Both the position numbers and the translations under genes were made by a program. From Pontibacter coccineus (GTDB lineage: Bacteria; Bacteroidota; Bacteroidia; Cytophagales; Hymenobacteraceae), in the NCBI RefSeq assembly GCF_030546575.1, contig NZ_JAUOTN010000001.1:186001-250000 (forward strand): a DNA stretch of 64,000 nucleotides, given 5' to 3'. Of this stretch, positions 51,811 through 61,218 are shown piece by piece; position 1 is the first letter of the stretch, and every line of letters starts with the position of its first letter. Under the pieces are notes generated by a model. That model worked only from the letters and a program-made list of their open reading frames with translations. It did not search any database and had not been told where the DNA came from.

Positions 51811-54078
51811 TTAAAACGAATAGGTTATGCCTGCTTTGATGAAGAACGGGGTGCCCGGCGTGAAGTGTATTTCCGATACCGGCTCCGTCTCATTTCTCAG
51901 CCTGGATTCCGTTTCGAACTGGGCTTCCTTCCAGTCGTTGTTCAGCAGGTTCTCGGCCGTCAGCTTCAGCTCCAAGTTTTTTAAGGTATAGCTGGCCACC
52001 GCATTCAGCAACAGATACCCTTCCGCGGTCAGGCTGTAGTCTTCGTTTGCCGGGCGGCTTTTCAGGTAGCGGTAGCGGGCGCTGGCATTCAGCCCCGTCT
52101 TGTTCCGGAAGGTCAGCCCTCCGGCACTGGTTACCATGGGCGCCAGAGGAATATAATCGCTGCCTTCTGCTGCTTCCCGCGCTCTCGGCCGGGTCACACT
52201 GAGGTCGCCGTCTGCAAACAGGTACGGGCTGAGCTGCCAACGTGCCGTTACATCCACGCCGTAGCGCCTTGTTTTCCCTGACGGTTCCACAATGCCTTCA
52301 TCCCCGACATAGACAAACTCCTCCTCCAGGTCGAGCGCCCACAGCGCCGTATGCAGCACCAGGCTGGGAAGCGGTTTGAAGATAAACCCCAGGTCAGCCC
52401 CGTAAGCTGCCGGCAGTATGCGGTTTTTGTCAGCCAATACTGATACCCTGGTGTCGTTGGAATGGAACCCCATGCCGGCACTGGCATAAAGGCGCAAGGT
52501 TGGGGAATAGGTATAGAAAAGATTTAGCTTGGGACTGAACCGGTTTTGCGATGCCACCTGCCTGTTAAAGACGGAGTCCGCTGGCAGGCGGCTCACGTAA
52601 TCGAAGAGGAACTGATCGAAGCGAAGCGCGGCATTCACCGTCCAGGCGGGGCTCAGCTCCAGCGTCTCACTGATATACGCCGAAGCGTTCACTTCATCTA
52701 TGTCTCCTTTCTGCACCTCGCTCAGGGTAATTTTTCGGCCCAGTGTGCGCGACAATTCCGAGTCCTGCACCCTGTCGTAACGCAGGCCAAGCCCGGCTAC
52801 GCTTTTGAGTGGGAGATTGAACAAAGTGCCCTCTCTGCTGTAGGCCCCTTTGTATCCGATGATGCTGCGTTGCTCTTTCTGCCTGATCTGGTCACCGTTC
52901 ACGCTGTCGTGCAGGAAAAAAGTAAAGTTGGAGTAGAGCTCGAAGTCGTAGTGGATGATGTATACCTGGTTATCGAGCACCGCATTGTTCGGGAGCACGG
53001 TCATCAGGCTTATGTTCAGGCTCTGGCGCGACGTACTGCCTCCTTCCGTATCGTCAATGGCGCCAAACCGGCTAATGGTACCATCGGCTATGGCACGCTC
53101 GGGTATCTGCCCGGAGGCATCCCATTTGCTCCCGAAGCTGGCCATTGATACAGACAGTACTTTATTGCCGTCCAGCAGGCCGTTGTAGCGGCCGAACAGG
53201 TTGATGCGGTTAAAATTTTGCGGAGACTCAAAATACCCGTTGGTGAACATGTACTCTGTGGCCAGGTAGGCGTTTTGTTGTTTCTGCTGTGCGCCCTCGC
53301 CGAGCAGGTTAAACAGGCCTACGGCCCGGTAGGTATCGAAGCGGCCCGCCTCCAGCTTTAGGCTGCTCCTGCTCAGCCTGGAGCGGGTGCTGAAATCGGC
53401 ATACCCGGCTGTGGCGAAATTGCCCTGCCTGGCCTCATATGGTCCTTTGCCGAAGTCGACCTGCTCAATGGTTTCGGGAATGATGAAGTGGAGGTCCGAG
53501 TACCCCTGCCCGTGTGCATGCGACACCATGTTGACAGGCATGCCATCCACGGAGAGGCTTATATCGGTACCGTGGTCAATGTCGAACCCCCTCAGAAATA
53601 TCTGCTCGGCTTTGCCGCCGCCGGCATGCTGGGCAATGAACAGGCCCGGCACAATGCGCAGTACGTCCTGCGAGTTTTGTGTCGGGCGCAGGTTAATATC
53701 GATGGAACTGATGGTGTTGAGGGGCGTTTCCTGCCCGGCAGTTACGTTAACCTCAGATAGGCTGAACTCCCCCCGCTCCAGGTATGAGGTCACCAGGCTA
53801 GTTTCAGTACTTTTCACCTCCACCACCTGTGTAACCGTCTTAAAACCCATATAAGAAACCTGCAGGCTGTACCGCCCTTCGGCCAGGTTGCTGAAGGAGA
53901 ACACACCGAAGACGTCGGTGGTAGTGCCTTTATCCTGGCTCGTGAGTACAACGGTAGCCCCTGCCAGTGGCGCATGGTCCGCTTTGCTGAACACCCCACC
54001 CCGGATGGTGCCGTTGTGGCCGTAGGCAGCCCCACCCAGCAGCAGAAGCAGTGTGACGATCAGGAATGGCTTTGTCAT
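51811..54078 (-). CDS. TonB-dependent outer-membrane receptor
   Basis: This 755-residue receptor has a signal peptide (about 1-20, ending AYG) and a CarboxypepD_reg-like beta domain (about 22-105: GTIRGGVFSKADHAPLAGATVVLTS). A plug follows (about 115-225: TQNSQDVLRIVPGLFIAQ, then GGKAEQIFLRGFDIDHGTDISLSVDG) and then a 22-strand barrel ending in the outer-membrane signature Phe. It imports a substrate across the outer membrane with TonB energy. Histidines in SHAHGQGYSDLHFI within the plug could face a metal ligand. It is the third gene of the operon with the TPR protein and DUF4331 protein. Confidence 0.9.
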   Translation of the reverse strand: MTKPFLIVTLLLLLGGAAYGHNGTIRGGVFSKADHAPLAGATVVLTSQDKGTTTDVFGVFSFSNLAEGRYSLQVSYMGFKTVTQVVEVKSTETSLVTSYLERGEFSLSEVNVTAGQETPLNTISSIDINLRPTQNSQDVLRIVPGLFIAQHAGGGKAEQIFLRGFDIDHGTDISLSVDGMPVNMVSHAHGQGYSDLHFIIPETIEQVDFGKGPYEARQGNFATAGYADFSTRSRLSRSSLKLEAGRFDTYRAVGLFNLLGEGAQQKQQNAYLATEYMFTNGYFESPQNFNRINLFGRYNGLLDGNKVLSVSMASFGSKWDASGQIPERAIADGTISRFGAIDDTEGGSTSRQSLNISLMTVLPNNAVLDNQVYIIHYDFELYSNFTFFLHDSVNGDQIRQKEQRSIIGYKGAYSREGTLFNLPLKSVAGLGLRYDRVQDSELSRTLGRKITLSEVQKGDIDEVNASAYISETLELSPAWTVNAALRFDQFLFDYVSRLPADSVFNRQVASQNRFSPKLNLFYTYSPTLRLYASAGMGFHSNDTRVSVLADKNRILPAAYGADLGFIFKPLPSLVLHTALWALDLEEEFVYVGDEGIVEPSGKTRRYGVDVTARWQLSPYLFADGDLSVTRPRAREAAEGSDYIPLAPMVTSAGGLTFRNKTGLNASARYRYLKSRPANEDYSLTAEGYLLLNAVASYTLKNLELKLTAENLLNNDWKEAQFETESRLRNETEPVSEIHFTPGTPFFIKAGITYSF

Positions 54079-54156
54079 CTGTGCGCACTTGACTTGACGA
54101 ATAGGATTATGGTACCGCTGCGTGAAGCGTGACAGCCAGCGGGCAGCTGCTTTCTG

Positions 54157-55509
54157 TTATTTTAGGCTTGTGCGCTTAGCTATAGCTTTTCCCAACAGCC
54201 GCTGCCCTTCCTCCCCGATGGAGTTTGTCTGAAACGGGTTGATAGCAAAAGACTTTTGCAGCAGCTCCTTCCCGGCTACGGTGTCTCCCAGTTTGTAGTG
54301 TACCAGGCCATTCAGGCAGAGCAGGCTCGCATCCTGCCGGTTGGTGCGGTTTGCTTTTTTCAGATAGGCCTCCGCCTGCTTGTAATCCTGCTTTTTATAG
54401 TAAATGGTGGCCATGGTTTTGCAGACTTCGATGTTGTCGGGCCGCCTCTTATATTCTTTCGAGGCATACTGCATGGCCTTACCCAGGTCCCCATCCAACT
54501 CCAGGTAGATGTTTGCCAGCTCCAGGTCTACAATGTGCCCTGCGTCCTCATCTTCCTGCAAGCCATCCAGTAACTCCTGTCTGCTGGCTTTCGCTTTTCT
54601 GGGCTGACCTGTCAGTTGGTACAGACTGGTGAGCTCTTCCTGAAAAGTGAATTCAGGGATGACGGTTGCCGCACGTTCAAATAGTTGAATGGCCTCCTGG
54701 TAGTTTTTCTTTTTCGCCTCCAGCCTTCCAAGGCCGCCAAGTGCAAAGGCATAATCAGGGTACTCATAAAGCGCTCTCTGAAACTCCGCCTCTGCCTGTT
54801 GCAGGTCTCCGTTCTGCTCATAGAGCTTACCCAGCGTGACGCGTGTCCAGGCGGTCTGCTCCAGGCCGGGGTATCCGGCATCGGCCGCCATGCGCATTGC
54901 ATCAATGGCCCCCGGCATGTCGCCGTGTAGCTCACGCAGGTAAGAAACGCGTGCGTAGGATTGCAGGTCCGGGCGAACACTCACCATTTTATCGGCCATT
55001 TCAATGGCCTCCTCATAGTTGCCCAGCTCCACATTCGCGTCGCACAACACCCCATACACGGCTGCTCTGTGGGCATTCATCTTCAATGCCGCATGGCCGG
55101 TTTTAAGGGCTTCCTCAAACTGGTGCAGGGAGAGTTGTATCAGGGCTTTGGCCACGGTGGCTTCAAAGCGAATGGCCTCATCCGCGTTTCGCCGGGCCAG
55201 TACATCGTTCACGAGTTTAAGGGCTGCCGGGTAATAGTAGGGATGCTCCCCCGTAACGCGTGCTTCCTGCATGTAGGCCATGGCCAGGAACAGCTTGCTT
55301 TGGGTGTCATTCGCGTTTTGCCGCAGCTTGTACTGCAGGCCCTCAATGGCTGCCTTGGTATTCACCCATTCGCTGGTGGTGGAGATGGGCCCGGACCTTT
55401 CCAGCAGCGGGGGAATAGGCTCCTCTTTTTCTCTGCTATAGAGGAAAATGACAAGAGCGGCAGTAAGAAGAACGATGAAGGTAATGGAGTAAATGTTTTC
55501 TCTTTTCAT
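54157..55509 (-). CDS. TPR-repeat protein with N-terminal membrane anchor
   Basis: This 450-residue protein begins with a membrane helix (about 7-24) and then consists of about nine tetratricopeptide repeats. Typical repeat residues are seen in LFLAMAYMQEARVTGEHPYYYPAALKLV, FEEALKTGHAALKMNAHRAAVYGVLCDANVELGNYEEAI and LQQAEAEFQRALYEYPDYAFALGGLGRLEAKKKNYQEAI. It faces the periplasm. It lies between the DUF4331 and TonB receptor genes (gaps 60 and 78 bp), so it probably helps assemble or present the DUF4331 protein. No enzymatic motif is seen. Confidence 0.85.
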   Translation of the reverse strand: MKRENIYSITFIVLLTAALVIFLYSREKEEPIPPLLERSGPISTTSEWVNTKAAIEGLQYKLRQNANDTQSKLFLAMAYMQEARVTGEHPYYYPAALKLVNDVLARRNADEAIRFEATVAKALIQLSLHQFEEALKTGHAALKMNAHRAAVYGVLCDANVELGNYEEAIEMADKMVSVRPDLQSYARVSYLRELHGDMPGAIDAMRMAADAGYPGLEQTAWTRVTLGKLYEQNGDLQQAEAEFQRALYEYPDYAFALGGLGRLEAKKKNYQEAIQLFERAATVIPEFTFQEELTSLYQLTGQPRKAKASRQELLDGLQEDEDAGHIVDLELANIYLELDGDLGKAMQYASKEYKRRPDNIEVCKTMATIYYKKQDYKQAEAYLKKANRTNRQDASLLCLNGLVHYKLGDTVAGKELLQKSFAINPFQTNSIGEEGQRLLGKAIAKRTSLK

Positions 55510-55569
55510 ATAGTGTGCTTTATGAGGCTTGAAAAAGCAGGCCGGACATGGTGCCCGGCCTGCTTCTGC

Positions 55570-57660
55570 TTATTTTGCTACAACTATTTTCACTGTCTGC
55601 TTCTTGCCGTCACTGTCCTCCATGGTAGCGAAGTAAACGCCTCTGTCGAGCTTGCTCACATCTATCTTTACTTCATGCACTCCAGCGCGCTGCTGCCTGT
55701 TCTGGAGCGGAGAACCTACCAGGCGTCCGGCCATATCGAAAACCTGCATCGATACCGTGGCATCGTTTATGAGGTTGTAGCGGATGGTCGTGAACTCCGA
55801 CGCTGGGTTCGGGTACGTCTCGATCTCCTTCATCAGGATGGCGGGAGGCGCCATGTTCAAACCCATGTTCATACCTTGTATGTTTTGGGATCCGGGCATG
55901 CCGTCGTCACCGCAGTCGCACTGGGCGCCGTCCTCAAAGCCGTTCCATGGTGGTGCCACATAAGGGAAACCTTGCAGGAGCGGCCTGTCATTCTGCTCTA
56001 CCCCGGTGGTGAAGGAGAGTGTGCTCACCAGCTGCGGCGTTACCGGATTGGGTGAGCCAACGGTATAGTCGTCGTACCAGAGGCCGATGGCTGCCAGCAC
56101 TACGCCGCCTACTGCCTGCAATTCAATGCGGGTCACATCGTCTTCCAACCGGCGTCCGTTCGGGAAGCCATCCATGTTCGGTATATTCTGCCATTCGGTG
56201 CTTGTGTTAAAGCGCGGGTCAGTGAGGCCCAGCACCGCGGCATGCAAAAGACCCAGGCTGCTGAAGTCCGGTGAGTCACGCGGAGTGGTGGGCGTAGACA
56301 CGTTGATGCGGAGCATGTCGCCGAAAGTTGGGAGGAAGTTATTCACAAAAGGTTTGCCCTGGGCCAGTGGGTTCCCGTTTTTGCCGGTAGCCAGCTGGTA
56401 AGGAGGCAGGTTAGGAACTCCCGTCATGAATATGGGCAGGATGTCTACCGAGCGTGGCGCATTGGCTCTCAGGAGGTAATTCCCGAACAGTTGCGGGTCC
56501 AGGGCCGTGCCTTTTACCGCTTCGCTGCCTAACAATGGAAACAGGCCGGGCTTGCCGTTGCGGAAGTCAAACTGCTGCAGGGAGTTGGTCTGTATGCGAA
56601 GCTGGGATAAGCCCGGCACCGCAGCTCCAAACTGGGATTCATCCATGTAAAGGGCCAGTTCCGGATTGGTGAAGTACTGCTCAAATTCCTTGTCCTCATC
56701 ATAAGGAGTTTTGGCGTTCCACTCATCTTTTCTGCCAATCGGAATGATCACCTCGTTCGTTAGCGGCATACCCAGGCGAGATACCTGCACCAGTGGTCCA
56801 TGGTGCTTTATCAGGCCATTTGATTCCCGCACGGTTATTTTAGGGCGGCTGGCAGAAGCCCAGATACCTAACACAAAGTCGGAGTCCAGGATGCTCTTGG
56901 CCTGGTCGGGGTGTTTTCCATCTTTCTGCAACAGGGTAATAGGTATGTTCAGGGCCAGGGTATGGACGTTGAGACATTTGAGCCCGTCCACGGCATTTGT
57001 GGGTCTGATGTTTCCTAAGTCAGCAATGGCGCCGATATCAACGAAGAACGGATCGTCTATTGCACCTACAAAGGCTATCTCGCCGGTAGCCGCCCGCTCA
57101 ATACCTTTCAGCAACAGTTCCTGGTGGTAATTGGTGTTCAGACCGACAGCACTTTGTATGGTACGCGGGCCGGCATTGTAAGCGGGCACGGCTCCATCGG
57201 CGATCACTGTTGTAAACGACCTACCCCCGTTGTCACTCCTGGAGAGTGTATAGGTCTGCTTTAGGTTTTGCTTGCCCAATCGGGCGTAGAAAAACGTGGT
57301 GGGATCTTCATTGACAGTCTTGAACTTGAAGCGGTACAGGATGTCGTCTCCCTCCGTTTCTGCATTGTTCTTGATGTGGATGTCGTAGGCCACATCATCG
57401 CTGAAAAAATAATAGTTGGGCCCTCCCTGCGGTAACTGAAAGGGAATGTAGTTGGCTATGATGACTAATTTACTCGGATCATGTGGATTTCGGAAAGCAT
57501 ATAGATCGGTATTGTCTGCCTGCGGGTCGTTGGCGATCATTGGCGCCTCGCGGTGGCTGGATGACTCCAGGTAATTTGTCTGCGTGCCTACCACTGCCAA
57601 ACCGGCAATAGCAAGCCCCATGAGCCACGTTTTATGGCTCCCCCTCGTAAAAATTTTCAT
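55570..57660 (-). CDS. DUF4331 protein with T9SS sorting domain
   Basis: This 696-residue precursor has a signal peptide (about 1-27) and a DUF4331 domain. The conserved start SSHREAPMIANDPQADNTDLYAFRNP (about 34-59) and the YYFFSDDVAYDIHI block are diagnostic. The C-terminal 80 residues form a Por-type sorting domain (EIETYPNPASEFTTIRY...MQVFDMAGRLV...GVYFATMEDSDGKKQTVKIVV), so it should cross the outer membrane by type IX secretion. The function of DUF4331 is unknown. The TonB receptor in the same operon suggests a surface protein that captures a substrate for import. Confidence 0.9.
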   Translation of the reverse strand: MKIFTRGSHKTWLMGLAIAGLAVVGTQTNYLESSSHREAPMIANDPQADNTDLYAFRNPHDPSKLVIIANYIPFQLPQGGPNYYFFSDDVAYDIHIKNNAETEGDDILYRFKFKTVNEDPTTFFYARLGKQNLKQTYTLSRSDNGGRSFTTVIADGAVPAYNAGPRTIQSAVGLNTNYHQELLLKGIERAATGEIAFVGAIDDPFFVDIGAIADLGNIRPTNAVDGLKCLNVHTLALNIPITLLQKDGKHPDQAKSILDSDFVLGIWASASRPKITVRESNGLIKHHGPLVQVSRLGMPLTNEVIIPIGRKDEWNAKTPYDEDKEFEQYFTNPELALYMDESQFGAAVPGLSQLRIQTNSLQQFDFRNGKPGLFPLLGSEAVKGTALDPQLFGNYLLRANAPRSVDILPIFMTGVPNLPPYQLATGKNGNPLAQGKPFVNNFLPTFGDMLRINVSTPTTPRDSPDFSSLGLLHAAVLGLTDPRFNTSTEWQNIPNMDGFPNGRRLEDDVTRIELQAVGGVVLAAIGLWYDDYTVGSPNPVTPQLVSTLSFTTGVEQNDRPLLQGFPYVAPPWNGFEDGAQCDCGDDGMPGSQNIQGMNMGLNMAPPAILMKEIETYPNPASEFTTIRYNLINDATVSMQVFDMAGRLVGSPLQNRQQRAGVHEVKIDVSKLDRGVYFATMEDSDGKKQTVKIVVAK

Positions 57661-58215
57661 ACAGTTTCTTTAAATTAGTAAAACAGAAGAATAAATTAAA
57701 CAGAGCTTTACAGGAGGGCGCCTGAATAGCATTAACTCACTAAAGGCAAGCTAGTTATATCTCAAAACATATAATTATCTACGTACTTAGTCAAGATTAG
57801 GCTCAGTAATTTGCATAATTAAACCACATAATTTTATAAATGAATACAATTAATCCTATACATGACGCGAATAAATTGCACACATTATGAGCCCTGCCCT
57901 TTACGCTTCTTCTATACTAAAGCCCCGGATATAGGTTCATATACTTTCTGAGCGGATTTTGCGTGCAAGTGAAGGTTATACAATAGTACTCAGATGATAA
58001 GATACATATTTAATATATTATAAAAGTCCTACATATAATTGAACTTTTAACAACCTAAAGACCGCTGTGCTGTGTCAGAGAAATCACCTGAGCTTCCAGT
58101 TAAAATTCGAGAAATAGCAAAAGGTTCGAAAGCATAGGTATACCTCTAGCGTTTTGATCTGGTCATAGCTCGCCATCCATGGTACAGAAATGACAGCGCC
58201 ATCGACAACGGCAGG
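57661..58215. other. AT-rich promoter region of the DUF4331 operon
   Basis: About 550 bases hold no convincing gene. The part next to the DUF4331 start is very AT-rich and should contain its promoter, but no clear TAnnTTTG box with a matching -33 element was found. A possible decayed piece of the 90-bp repeat (ATGCAACTCGTGTC) lies near 58230. Confidence 0.4.
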
Positions 58216-58256
58216 AAAGCAAGCAGGAGGATGCAACTCGTGTCTATAGCTGCAGT

Positions 58257-59063
58257 TTACCGACACTGGTAGGTATAGCTTACCACCTCTTCCCTCCCAT
58301 CGGTATAGCGGGTGATGGCCGTAGTCGGGAAACCCTGTGTGTTGTAGGTATAGGCCGTGGTATGGCTGGCGAAACTTGGGTTGACCTCCAGCACGATATA
58401 GCTCACCACGTTATGGGCAGACGGCGGGCGCAGCGGCTCGAAATAGGTATGGGCCAGCGTCGCTGCGGGCAGGGGATTCGCATCGTAGGTCAACTGCACA
58501 TGATAGTAGCTGTCGGCGCCAGGCACAAGCTGTTCTAACGTAACAGGATCGCCATTCACATAGGTATACCGCCACATCAGCTCCGTAACCGGCTTTCCGG
58601 ATGACATACTGATGTATTGCGCTTCGGCTAGTTCCTGCCGGTTGTTGTAGGTCAGGGTATAGTAGCCCAATTCCACTTCTTTGAAGTCGCCGGTGCGCTT
58701 GTTGAACCGGGTCTGTTTCGCCAGTTTTCCCTGTCCGTTGTACTCGTTCACGTAGCGGTTATACTTTTGTACAACCTCTGTTACCTGGCTTTGTTTATTA
58801 TACTTCAGGTCGGCTCTGTCAAAGTATAAACCGGCATACTCTGTCTGGAAAATGGTTGCGAGCGCCTGCCTATCGGTGTATTCCAACCGGGTGGTGATCG
58901 TCTGGGGTTTGATGGGGTTATCGGGATACCGGACGGGGTCATAGGTGAGCGTACTGGTTTGCTCAATCAGCAGGCACTCCGGTACCGAAACAGGTGCAGG
59001 TTCATCGCGCTCGGAGCAGCCCCACAGCAACAGGACCAGAGGGAAAAGGAAGCGTACTTTCAT
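58257..59063 (-). CDS. Lipoprotein with YD-repeat-like sequence
   Basis: This 268-residue lipoprotein precursor (LVLLLWGCS, lipid Cys16) is beta-rich and Tyr-rich. Segments such as KYNKQSQVTEVVQKYNRYVNEYNGQGKL, YYTLTYNNRQELAEAQY and TTAYTYNTQGFPTTAITRYTDG resemble RHS/YD repeats and the DUF4595-type lipoproteins of Bacteroidota. The function is unknown. It is followed upstream on the same strand by another small lipoprotein gene (65-bp gap), so the two may form one transcript. Confidence 0.68.
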   Translation of the reverse strand: MKVRFLFPLVLLLWGCSERDEPAPVSVPECLLIEQTSTLTYDPVRYPDNPIKPQTITTRLEYTDRQALATIFQTEYAGLYFDRADLKYNKQSQVTEVVQKYNRYVNEYNGQGKLAKQTRFNKRTGDFKEVELGYYTLTYNNRQELAEAQYISMSSGKPVTELMWRYTYVNGDPVTLEQLVPGADSYYHVQLTYDANPLPAATLAHTYFEPLRPPSAHNVVSYIVLEVNPSFASHTTAYTYNTQGFPTTAITRYTDGREEVVSYTYQCR

Positions 59064-59128
59064 GCCAGCTTTGCAGTTATAATTTGTCCTTCAGAAAAAG
59101 CCTATTCGGTAAAGGAGTGCCCTCCCGC

Positions 59129-59821
59129 TTATTTGACAGGAACACCTATCACCGCAAACTCCTGCACCACCAGGGTATCGCCCTCGCGGAGCACGGAAAC
59201 ACCCGTCGGATCAAACTGGTTGTTAATGACCATGCTGCGCCCACTGGACTGCCGTTGATGGGCATAGGCCAGGCGATGCAAGAGCAATTCCTGCCCTTTC
59301 AGCGAAACCGCCAGCTGCTCTTTTGTTTTGTAGGTATAGTCGTAACCGACGCCCAGGGCCGGAGGCAAAGGTTGCTTGTCGTAGATGAGGGGCTTGTGCT
59401 TGCTGATGCCGGCGAGTAGATTCATGTAGAACTCGTCGTTGCGACTATACCCGGCTGTTCGCTCTTCTCTGGAGGTGAGCACCAGCGCATTGTCCTCCTT
59501 TCGCACGTCATACCTGGTTACCCTCCCGTTGTCCATTTCCGCTTCTGAGCCGGATAGGAAAGTGATTTTGGTGCCTGTAGCATCATCGGGCTCTGTGGCT
59601 CCCAAATCGTAGAGCGACTGCATTCTGAGGGTTAAAGCGTGGCTCTTGATGAAGGCCTGGTCCTTCACTTCCCCAGTGCGGGTAAACATGCGGACAGGTT
59701 GTGCCTGGTCGAAGCGCTTGAGTTGAAAGGTAGCGGGATAATCCATGTTCGGACCATCCGAGTCTTTGCCGCAGGCGCTCAGCCATACCAGCGCGAGGAA
59801 AAGGAGGAAGCGTGTGTTCAT
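59129..59821 (-). CDS. Unrecognised lipoprotein
   Basis: This 230-residue precursor has the lipobox LVWLSACG (lipid Cys17) followed by a polar linker, then a mixed beta domain (TFQLKRFDQAQPVRMFTRTGEV, ALTLRMQSLYDLGATEPDD, KDNALVLTSREERTAG). No family is recognised. It lies just upstream of the YD-like lipoprotein gene on the same strand. A role in the envelope is likely from the signal only. Confidence 0.6.
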   Translation of the reverse strand: MNTRFLLFLALVWLSACGKDSDGPNMDYPATFQLKRFDQAQPVRMFTRTGEVKDQAFIKSHALTLRMQSLYDLGATEPDDATGTKITFLSGSEAEMDNGRVTRYDVRKEDNALVLTSREERTAGYSRNDEFYMNLLAGISKHKPLIYDKQPLPPALGVGYDYTYKTKEQLAVSLKGQELLLHRLAYAHQRQSSGRSMVINNQFDPTGVSVLREGDTLVVQEFAVIGVPVK

Positions 59822-60039
59822 GTAAGCAGGTATAAGTCAGACAAATATATTGTTTTCTGAATAAAAGTGTGCTGCTACCCGTCTATTTATTCATCCTCTT
59901 GATAGCAGCAACAGCGCCGTCCGTTGGTGTCAGGTATAGCGCACAGCTTATACTCCTTACCTGCATAAAATCCGTATAGGGCTTAGCCGTTTTGAAGTGC
60001 CTGCGGCTGTCTGGTACGGGTTCAAAGACTTTAAAAAGC

Positions 60040-60831
60040 ATGACGAAGGAATTTTTGTACGAGCTCAACAGTATCCTGATTGTGTCGGTATTGTTTATAC
60101 TGATCCTGCTGGCCCAGGAAGCAGGCTACCGCATAGGCCGCCATCACCAGCGCATATCCGACAGGGACGTAAAAGCGCAGACCAACACCATACAGGCTGC
60201 CACCCTGGGCTTGCTGGCGCTTATACTTGGTTTTGCCTTTAACATGTCCCTGCAAAGTTATAACAACCGCAGCAAGGCTGTTTTAAACGAGGCCAACGCC
60301 ATCGGCACGGCCCTTATGCGCACGCACCTGCTCCCCTCCCCCTATGATTCGCTCACCCGCATGCAGCTGCAACAGTACATCGACCTGCGGCTGGCCATTA
60401 GCAACACGAATGACTCGCTGGTGACAGAGCAGAAGACGCTCGCCTCCGACACCGAAACACTGCAGCGCACCCTCTGGGGCGAGGCCGTACAGGCCGCACG
60501 CATAGACCCGAACCCAGTGACCACAGGCTCCTTTGTCACAGCGCTCAACAGTATGGTAGTCGCCCATAACGAACGAAACGCACTGCTGATCATGCATGTA
60601 CCCGAAGTAATTCTATACCTGATGTTTACTGTGTTCATCATGTCAGGGGGGCTGATCGGGTATGGCAGCGGACTGGGCCAAAAACGCACCATCCTACCAT
60701 CGGCGCTGCTGAGTTTGATGATCTGCCTGGTCGTTTTCATCATCATCGACCTGGACCGGCCCATGCGTGGCATCATTAACGTGGACCAGCAAAGTCTGGA
60801 GCGGCTTAAATCGGATGATCATCCTGAGTAA
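60040..60831 (+). CDS. DUF4239 (bestrophin-like) membrane protein
   Basis: This 263-residue protein is read from ATG 60040 (MTKEFLYELNSIL). An earlier in-frame ATG at 59992 gives a basic, less likely extension. It has two hydrophobic helices near the N-terminus (about 10-28 and 52-72), a long helical soluble middle and two more helices near the C-terminus (195-250). RISDRDVKAQTNTIQAATLGLLALILGFAFNMSLQSYNNR is the DUF4239 signature. The family is distantly related to bestrophin channels, but its function is unknown. Confidence 0.75.
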   Translation: MTKEFLYELNSILIVSVLFILILLAQEAGYRIGRHHQRISDRDVKAQTNTIQAATLGLLALILGFAFNMSLQSYNNRSKAVLNEANAIGTALMRTHLLPSPYDSLTRMQLQQYIDLRLAISNTNDSLVTEQKTLASDTETLQRTLWGEAVQAARIDPNPVTTGSFVTALNSMVVAHNERNALLIMHVPEVILYLMFTVFIMSGGLIGYGSGLGQKRTILPSALLSLMICLVVFIIIDLDRPMRGIINVDQQSLERLKSDDHPE

Positions 60832-60972
60832 AATCCTGTTTTCCGTGCAATGTTTACGACTGCACACTTGTTTCTGAAACCCAATAAGCCCGCTCATCCG
60901 GCCCAAAGGCTGCTTTGTTAAAATAGAACAGAATAAGCCGTTGATAATGGTTTAAAGTGCGTATCTTAGAAT

Positions 60973-61149
60973 ATGTTAGAAAACACATTCCCCATCGGAT
61001 CTGAAGTGTTCGCAAAAGTGAATCCGGATCTAAAATTAATCATCAGACAATACCTGAAGCGTATTTACTACTGCACCGTCATGGGTAACCCTTTGCAGAA
61101 GGACCTTGTGTACTTCGAGCGGGAGTTGATACCGGTACGCGTTAAATAA
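60973..61149 (+). CDS. Small conserved-looking protein (58 residues)
   Basis: From ATG 60973 a frame encodes MLENTFPIGSEVFAKVNPDLK, then a basic Tyr-rich helix (RQYLKRIYYC) and DLVYFERELIPVRVK before TAA at 61149. The even composition, the start placed 10 bases after a TATCTTAG promoter-like word, and a perfect terminator just after the stop support a real gene. I recall similar short proteins in related bacteria but know no function. The FPIGSEVFAKV beginning resembles small SH3-like barrels. Confidence 0.65.
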   Translation: MLENTFPIGSEVFAKVNPDLKLIIRQYLKRIYYCTVMGNPLQKDLVYFERELIPVRVK

Positions 61150-61155
61150 AAAGTG

Positions 61156-61186
61156 AAAGCCCCCGCCAAAAGCAGGGGCTTTTTTA
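61156..61186 (+). terminator. Rho-independent terminator
   Basis: AAAGCCCC (61156-61163) and GGGGCTTT (61175-61182) form an 8-bp stem with an 11-nt loop and a T run, seven bases after the small gene. Confidence 0.88.
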
Positions 61187-61218
61187 ATAGATGCGGCTTT
61201 TGCGGTCCTGCGTAAAAG

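Noticed and set aside
54961-56055. Long plus-strand open frame (364 codons) across the TPR and DUF4331 genes
   Set aside because: It spans the boundary of two convincing minus-strand genes and has no protein-like features.
58084-58266. Minus-strand frame of 60 codons in the gap before the YD-like lipoprotein
   Set aside because: Composition is not protein-like, it overlaps possible repeat debris and has no supporting start or terminator.
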